Shown here piece after piece: positions 58,801-64,000 of a DNA stretch of 64,000 nucleotides. Below the pieces are notes generated by a model. That model was not told where the DNA came from and did no database searches. It saw nothing but the letters and a program-made list of their open reading frames with translations. Positions within the stretch are counted from its first letter, which is position 1. The number at the start of each line of letters is the position of its first letter. Source of the stretch: Ilyonectria destructans (lineage: Eukaryota > Ascomycota > Sordariomycetes > Hypocreales > Nectriaceae); the NCBI GenBank assembly GCA_020740775.1, contig JAHEWK010000022.1, forward strand, positions 868,001-932,000, given 5' to 3'. Position numbers and translations under genes: made by a program.

Positions 58801-59487
58801 TGCAAGGTTCCTGGCGTCTTTTTCTATGCCCAAGGCATGCCCGTGATTGTGAGCCAGAACATTTACACCGGCCTGAAGGTCGTAAACGGGGCCGAGTTTG
58901 TCGCCGTCGACTTCATACCCGACCCAAAGTACCCAGGATACCACCTTGCCGACGACGTGACTATCCACTTCGGGCCACCACTTGGCATCCTCTTACAGTC
59001 TAAAGATACCAAGGGCTTGTCTAACCCCGCCCTGCCACCAGAAACAATCCTTGTCCGCTCGGTCTCACAAACCCTCGATCCGTCCAACCGCAACTTCAGG
59101 TTCTTGTCTGCAAAATGCAGCCGCCGCGGCTTGCCCGTCGTCCCCGCTTTTGTGCTCACTGACTATAAGGCGCAGGGCAAGACATTCGCGGAAGTCCTCC
59201 TCGAGCTACGAGGGAATCGTATCATCAATGGCGAGCCTTCCAAGTGTGACTTCACCAGTCTTTATGTACAGCTATCCAGGTGCACGACACTCCAGGGCAT
59301 TAAACTTCTCAGTCCTGTACGACACCAGGATTTCATCGGAAATAAACTAGATCACACCATCGTTCAGGCCATGCAGAGACTCACGAAGCTGGCCGCAGAA
59401 ACGAAACGGCACTACGAGGCCAGAATCGTCAGAAATAGGCAATATCATTCCGAGAATTGCTCCACCCCGGCCAATGCTGAAATCTGA
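52857..59487 (+). CDS. Helitron Rep-Pif1 helicase (H2), 2,192 aa, one intron
   Basis: Exon 1 is 52857-57061. A 52-bp intron 57062-57113 (GTATCC...ACTGAC...CTAG) is followed by exon 2, 57114-59487. The splice site falls at the same codon as in H1 (FRR|NSVLHLALFVPW). Domains: seven N-terminal EEIRRTLEDI-type repeats (residues about 5-240); Cys-rich DUF6570-like region (HCVFCYRKSAP, CANC, CREC, GCEHRYPKELDDLSPVEERL); Rep with HUH H1003/H1005 (SLHLHGLLWL) and tyrosines Y1181/Y1185 (FYITNYATK); helicase with Walker A K1696 and Walker B VTDEVSML (Thr replaces the Ile of H1, but the catalytic DE is kept). The C-terminal extension after the last helicase motif is slightly longer than in H1. The full frame is open and looks functional. 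If the intron is retained, translation stops after Rep, giving a helicase-free protein. Confidence 0.92.
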
Positions 59488-59516
59488 AATCACTCCAACA
59501 ACGATACACGACCCTC

Positions 59517-60191
59517 TTACATATCATAAGGTGACCTTACTGCCCGCCAGTCATCCGCATCCTCTTCGCCTCCCTTCCCCGGCCGGAACTGCTTCTGTTC
59601 CTCGCAATAACCCGTCCACCAATCTTCAAAGGCTTTTCGGCTGTACAGAATTCGCGGCGCGCCTTCACCCTCACCAAAGAGGTCCAGGATGCGATCGCAG
59701 TACATCCACACGCCCTCAAGATGCTGCGGCAGCAGCGACTTCCTGTCCTTACGTGCGACGACAATAGTGCCGACATGTGACTGCCACTCCGGGAGCGCAA
59801 ACCCGGAATCGGCATTGATGTTGAGGTACGTGGCAATCTGATTGTCAAGGTCGGCCTGGTTTCTGGACTGAGTGCCTAGCCGGTACAGGACTACCGGAAC
59901 CTCAATGAGCCTTGGGACGTCAGGCACAGGCCGCGAGAAGACAGGGTGATCTTCCGTGATCCTGATGGTAGACCAAGGCGGAAATTTGCGTTTCTCAACC
60001 TCACACCGCACGATGACGGCTTGGATAGACCCTGACGCGCTCTGTGCCGTCGTCAAGGGTGACGCAGCCGACCCCGGGACGACTGGATCAAGTGATCGAC
60101 TTGCTTTCACCATGGGCGCCTGCTGCTGCGAGGCTTCTGGCTCGGAATCGGTATCTATGTTCTCCCATTTCGAATAGTCAATAGGCGCCAT
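59517..60191 (-). CDS. Helitron accessory protein, 224 aa, intact
   Basis: A single exon runs from ATG 60191 to the stop at 59517, convergent with the helicase gene (about 30 bases between stops). It begins MAPIDYSKWENIDTDSEPEA. The D-Y-S-K-W-x-x-I-x-(S/T)-(D/E) start resembles the N-terminal motif of Cdc37-type Hsp90 co-chaperones and of some fungal hypothetical proteins (recalled, not searched). A Ser/Ala linker follows, then a compact domain: QAVIVRCEVEKRKFPPWS, VPRLIEVPVVLYRLGTQS, WQSHVGTIVVARKDRKSLLP, LEGVWMYCDRILDLFGEGEG, and FEDWWTGYCEEQKQFRPG. The function is unknown. Presence in the same position in H1 (as a relic) shows it belongs to the element. It might help Rep fold or contact the host. 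Confidence 0.8.
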   Translation of the reverse strand: MAPIDYSKWENIDTDSEPEASQQQAPMVKASRSLDPVVPGSAASPLTTAQSASGSIQAVIVRCEVEKRKFPPWSTIRITEDHPVFSRPVPDVPRLIEVPVVLYRLGTQSRNQADLDNQIATYLNINADSGFALPEWQSHVGTIVVARKDRKSLLPQHLEGVWMYCDRILDLFGEGEGAPRILYSRKAFEDWWTGYCEEQKQFRPGKGGEEDADDWRAVRSPYDM

Positions 60192-60465
60192 GGAGAGGCG
60201 TGCAATTGATGCGCAAGTTTCTTAAGGAATCCTCGACGTTGAATGAAGGTTGCTGAATTCAAATCGAATATGACGATCAATCTGTGGTCATAAGGACGGA
60301 TACAAGGTCCGTGCGCTGCATCCCAAACACCCAGGTCAATCCTCCAAACGCTCGGGCAACTAGACGATCTGTGCTGTTCTCTACCCCAGACACGATGCCC
60401 GTTTCGTCTCTGTTGACACCCAAAAGCCATCATAGAGCTTCATCCATCTCGCGATCTGAAAGACT

Positions 60466-60511
60466 CGTTCCGAAAGGTCTGTTGGCGGGCCCGTAGGGAC
60501 CGGTCTCCTGT
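60466..60511 (+). other. Proposed 3' terminal hairpin of H2
   Basis: CGTTCCGAAAGG, a short hairpin around GGGCCCGTAGGGACC (stem CCC/GGG, loop GTA), then GGTCTCCTGT, matching the end proposed for H1. Confidence 0.55.
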
Positions 60512-60530
60512 AGCGCCCTGTTCGAGCTGC

Positions 60531-60590
60531 GCCACTCTCCAGCCACTTAAGCCACTCTCCAGCCACTTAAGCCACTCTCCAGCCACTTAA
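60531..60590. repeat. 20-bp direct repeat, 3 exact copies, near the H3 left end
   Basis: GCCACTCTCCAGCCACTTAA is repeated three times exactly, each unit holding two GCCAC words. Further GCCAT and GCCGC/GCCAC words follow to about 60615. In position this matches the GCCAC-rich regions of H1 and H2. Confidence 0.9.
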
Positions 60591-61271
60591 GCCATAAGCC
60601 GCAAGCCACAGCCCAAAAACCTGACCCCACCCGGACCCCCGGACCCGCCGGCCCTTGCTTTTCTGCGGGGAGGGACCGTTCCCGGAGCTCCGCCGCCTCC
60701 GTACATCCACGGACCTCTTGAATCTATCCCCCCCCCCCCATTAAGAGAATTCGCTTTGACCTTATAACTACAGAAATGGTCACTGTCACAGGAAGACCGT
60801 CTTATCGGTGGCTCACAGTTGTTTCTTTCCTACAAAGTGGCGGTCGATTGTTTCTTTTATATCTTTCCAACTGTTCCCTGACGGCAGGGCCTGATGTTAC
60901 ATCTATAGCTATCTATTGTTTCTGTCGAGATCCCTTTCATCTTCAAACTCTATCTATTCTGCCGATGCCTCGGGCTGCTGCCCCCTCATTGACCCCTCTT
61001 TTGAACCTAGGGTATCCCGGCTTTCAGATATCAACTGTATTTAGATTCATCTATAAAAGACAGGTCTTAGAGCATCTACTAGATAGAAATCAAGAGCTTC
61101 CATTTTACATCACAATGCACCCTACCAATCAGATGCAACACCTGAAACCTTCAATGCTCAACACTTACTCTCTTTTGTTTCGACCGCTTTCCACGTCAGA
61201 CATTGCGCGCCATTTGTTTTACCTCTCCTTTCCCTCCTCACCACACCCGTAGCTCATATCCACTTGCTACC

Positions 61272-64000
61272 ATGCCCCGGCAAGAACCAGTCAGAGTCCC
61301 AATTGATGAGATCCGCCGTACATGGGAAGATCTGGATCGGCAACGCACTCAGAATAGGGCCCGAGGGAGTCGGGGAACCTCTCAATCGACGGTTCCAAAC
61401 TCCCTGGCATCTCAGAGAGCCGTTCACCGCCCGCAAGGGCCGCTCAGTGTCCATTTTGACGATGCCGCTCTACAGGCTCTCCTCGAGCTTCGAAGGGAGC
61501 TGGTCAGGGTCCCTCATGAGGAGATTCTCCGCATGTTGGCTCTCCTCGAGCCCCGAAGGGAGCGGGTCAGAGTCCCTCATGAGGAGATCATCCGCATGTT
61601 GGATCATCTGGACCGCCAGCGCGCCGAAGACCGAGCCCGTCAAAGGGCCGGAGAGACCGAACAGATAGAGCGGCCGACCACTCCCAACAGGCTGTACCGC
61701 CCTCCACAGACCTTTCCTTCGTCAAAGCGCCACAGGGAACAGGAAGCGCTTCCAGCTCCGCCACCTACGCAACTAAACCGCTCCCCGAAGAGGCGGCGGT
61801 CAATGGGGGAAACGCTTCCAACTCCGCCGAACACGCAACCAAACCGGGCCCCGAAGAGGCCGCGGCCGATGCGGGAAACCGTCCAACTCCAGCGGGAGTC
61901 CGTCAAATCTATTCTACAATACCACGAATCGTGCTTTCGCGACAAGATGGAGGCATCGGCAACAAGATCATGGTGCAAGGAGGTCCCGGTCGCCCTTCAG
62001 GTAGAGGCTTCCAAGTCGTTCTACCAGGCGTTTACGGATGAAAAGACGTTGCCAATTTCGCATTGCGTCTTTTGCTACAGAAAGCGAAGTCCTCGCGAAC
62101 TCACTACCATCCAGTGGAAGAGGCAGTTGACGCCCTCCTTGCTGCAGGCCACGAGGACTCTTCAGCAGTGCAGGAAGTGCCTTCCACTGGACGACGACGC
62201 TGGAGTTCAGGTGTGCCGCGAGTGCCGTACCGGCTTGGAAAATTGGAAGCTTCCTAAGGTCTGCTCGGTCAACAATATGGACATCGGATGCGAGCATCGG
62301 TACCCTGAAGAGCTCGATGGCCTCTCTCCTGTTGAAGAGAGGCTGATTGCTCTCCAGGCCTCTTTCGGCTACATCACAAAGTTCACCATGGATAACAAGA
62401 CCCCGTCGGGACTTAGTTACCGGAAGCACGTGAAGGGCCATATTGTTGTGTTCCCAAACAAGGTGGAGGACCTCATTGCTGCGGTTCTCCCCCACCCCCT
62501 TCTGGAGACTATCGAGAACATCCACGTCTCTTGGAGCGGCTCCAGCAAACCTGGCCCTGCAGACGTTGGGCATCTTCTTCAGGTGCGCAAGTCTCGCGTA
62601 CGGAGTGCCTTGTCATGGCTCCAAAGGAACAACCCGCTTTACAAGCACGTCACGATCAACCACGGCGAGATAGATGGCTGGCAGTATGCAGATGGCTCCA
62701 ATGTCCCAATTCTCATCATGGATAGCATGCAGAGGGAGGAGCCGTCTGCTGCTGAGAAGACGCAGACGGACCACATAGTCCCGGATACCGATCGAGGTTT
62801 GGAAGAGAACCGCTCCACAAGTATTGAAGAACTGCTTAATTCGGTACACGGCGACTCCACTGACGATCCCTGCCCTACGGAAGACACTGCGTCGACGGAG
62901 CAGCACCGGTCCCGCCGTGGTGGACCCGGCATTTCAGGCCCTTCCCCGGAGCCTTCCGATGGCAGCGGCGATGCTGTCTATGAGACGTCGTCATCCGGCA
63001 TGTTTCCTCTTGATGGACCGGCTGCTTTTGAAGAGGCGGACAAGCTGTCCTTCCTAGCGGGCGTCATGCCGAGTCAGAGTCGACGTGGCGAAGATTCTGA
63101 GCCATGCGCTGTGCAAGTCCAGACGACGGAAGAACAGCCGTTCATCCGGGTGGAGCGTGGCGCGGACTTTGCGGATAGTCTACACGAGGACTTCTTCCCG
63201 CGGACGTTTCCGAAGCTTTTCCCATGGGGGGAGGGGGGCCCAAAGGCGATGCGCGGGTCGAACGGCGATCTACAACACGCTTCTGAGCCTCTGGAGCACC
63301 ATTCAAACCACTCGCTCAATTACTGGGCCAGATACGTCCTGCAGCGGCACGGGGGCCGATTTGCCACCCATCCCATCTTTTGTTTCTTGGTCTTCAACAT
63401 CCTCCTCCGGTCCTCCAACCGCCGCATCAGCATGGTCCGTATGACCAAGGGTTCTTTTGCCAGAGTTGAGCGGGTTTATGGAAGCCTGACAGCGGACCGC
63501 CTGAAAAGAGCCGAGGACGAGATGCGCGAGACGAGGGCGACGACTGACGCCGACATATCGTTCCTGCTCCGGGAGCTGTCCATCTTTGGCCACGCACAGC
63601 CGCTCTCGAACGAAAGCCGACTGCTCATGCGGAGGAAGATACAAGCACTTGACATTTGGACCGGCACGCCCGTGATTTGGTTTACCATCAGTCCCAATGA
63701 CATCAACAACCCGGTGAAGATGAGGCTCTCCATCCACAGGCTCCATGATTACGACACCGCAAGGAGCCTATTAGCCGATCTTCGGGGGAGGTACGACAGA
63801 ATCGCCCTCAGTACCATGGATCCGGTCAGCTCCGCCATCTTCTTCCACAGAGAAGTCTCTCTGTTCTTCGAAAGATACGTCAGAACAGGCCAAGAATCGG
63901 CTTTTGGCAAGATCAGCCATTACTATGCAACGGTGGAGACGAACGACCGAGGCAGCCTGCACTTGCATGGACTCCTCTGGTTGCACGGCAACATGCAGTT
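61272..64000 (+). CDS. Helitron Rep-helicase (H3), 5' part, runs off the window
   Basis: From ATG 61272 (MPRQEPVRVPIDEIRRTWED) the frame is open for 909 codons to the last base. It has only three N-terminal repeats (residues about 5-30, 76-95 and 96-120) against seven in H1 and H2. Next come a Pro/Arg-rich linker, the Cys-rich DUF6570-like region (HCVFCYRKRSP, CRKC, CREC, GCEHRYPEELDGLSPVEERL), the acidic linker TSSSGMFPLDG, FFPRTFPKLFPWGEGGP, and the Rep N-terminal part. The HUH histidines are H897/H899, twelve codons from the edge. The tyrosine motif and helicase lie outside the window. No stop or frameshift is seen, so it may be a third intact copy. Confidence 0.9.
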   Translation, partial: MPRQEPVRVPIDEIRRTWEDLDRQRTQNRARGSRGTSQSTVPNSLASQRAVHRPQGPLSVHFDDAALQALLELRRELVRVPHEEILRMLALLEPRRERVRVPHEEIIRMLDHLDRQRAEDRARQRAGETEQIERPTTPNRLYRPPQTFPSSKRHREQEALPAPPPTQLNRSPKRRRSMGETLPTPPNTQPNRAPKRPRPMRETVQLQRESVKSILQYHESCFRDKMEASATRSWCKEVPVALQVEASKSFYQAFTDEKTLPISHCVFCYRKRSPRELTTIQWKRQLTPSLLQATRTLQQCRKCLPLDDDAGVQVCRECRTGLENWKLPKVCSVNNMDIGCEHRYPEELDGLSPVEERLIALQASFGYITKFTMDNKTPSGLSYRKHVKGHIVVFPNKVEDLIAAVLPHPLLETIENIHVSWSGSSKPGPADVGHLLQVRKSRVRSALSWLQRNNPLYKHVTINHGEIDGWQYADGSNVPILIMDSMQREEPSAAEKTQTDHIVPDTDRGLEENRSTSIEELLNSVHGDSTDDPCPTEDTASTEQHRSRRGGPGISGPSPEPSDGSGDAVYETSSSGMFPLDGPAAFEEADKLSFLAGVMPSQSRRGEDSEPCAVQVQTTEEQPFIRVERGADFADSLHEDFFPRTFPKLFPWGEGGPKAMRGSNGDLQHASEPLEHHSNHSLNYWARYVLQRHGGRFATHPIFCFLVFNILLRSSNRRISMVRMTKGSFARVERVYGSLTADRLKRAEDEMRETRATTDADISFLLRELSIFGHAQPLSNESRLLMRRKIQALDIWTGTPVIWFTISPNDINNPVKMRLSIHRLHDYDTARSLLADLRGRYDRIALSTMDPVSSAIFFHREVSLFFERYVRTGQESAFGKISHYYATVETNDRGSLHLHGLLWLHGNMQ

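Larger units (their letters stand above)
50430..60511 (+). mobile_element. Helitron H2, putatively complete, with extra cargo gene
   Basis: It starts directly at the proposed end of H1 (CGGAACGAAAGGATCTTCC resembles the H1 left end) and ends with the shared hairpin. It has the same plan as H1 (Rep-helicase on plus, accessory gene on minus), but its 5' part is about 1.4 kb longer and contains a spliced minus-strand gene that H1 and H3 lack. All three genes are open, so this is the best candidate for an autonomous element in the window. Confidence 0.65.
60512..64000 (+). mobile_element. Helitron H3, cut by the window edge
   Basis: It begins directly after the end of H2. The first bases (GCGCCCTGTTCGAG) resemble H1 about 20-30 bases inside its left end, so the outermost tip may be lost. 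The leader 60600-61271 includes a poly-C run at 60729-60739 and no gene. The Rep gene is open to the end of the window. Confidence 0.6.

Overview
The window looks like a repeat-rich stretch of a filamentous ascomycete (Pezizomycotina) genome. This is inferred from short introns (about 49-70 bp, GT...AG, with CTGAC/CTAAC-like branch sites), from fungal-type Helitron, hAT and Crypton-like sequences, and from a few lineage-type hypothetical genes. There are no bacterial operons, no rRNA genes and no tRNA I could recognise. The species cannot be named from the sequence alone.

Layout. Bases 1-12.4 kb are a mosaic of decayed dispersed repeats, microsatellites and perfect tandem repeats, with a small TA-flanked inverted-repeat element and one frameshifted gene relic. 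From 12.4 to 17.5 kb lies an old, broken Helitron on the minus strand, with further Helitron scraps around it. From 18.5 to 30.6 kb is the most host-like part: a Crypton-like fragment, a spliced 302-aa orphan gene, a 341-aa possible F-box-like gene on the minus strand, and a 1,953-aa coiled-coil protein with three copies of a cysteine-containing module. From 31.5 to 34.7 kb are a hAT transposase relic and another Helitron relic. From 35.6 to 40.9 kb the dispersed repeat seen at 7.6-11.4 kb returns in inverted orientation, interrupted by a 2.1-kb island holding a small secreted-protein gene.

From 41.6 kb to the right edge is an apparent head-to-tail array of three related Helitrons (called H1, H2 and H3 here). 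Each encodes a large plus-strand Rep-helicase protein, with N-terminal 'EEIRRTLEDLDRQ'-type repeats, a Cys-rich DUF6570-like region, an HUH/Y2 Rep and a Pif1-like helicase. H1 and H2 have intact open frames once a 52-56 bp intron between Rep and helicase is removed. H3 is open up to the window edge. Downstream of the helicase each full element carries a convergent accessory gene, intact in H2 and broken in H1. H2 alone also carries a spliced 451-aa gene of unknown function near its 5' end.

How it fits together: the Rep nicks and rolls the element, the fused helicase unwinds it, and the accessory and cargo genes travel with it. The older minus-strand copies show the same gene plan and the same intron position, so the organisation is old in this lineage. 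The host-like genes at 19.6-30.6 kb and the secreted-protein gene lie between mobile-element debris, as in the repeat-rich compartments of many plant- or insect-associated fungi. Element names, boundaries and the proposed splice sites are inferences from reading the sequence. No database search or alignment program was run.
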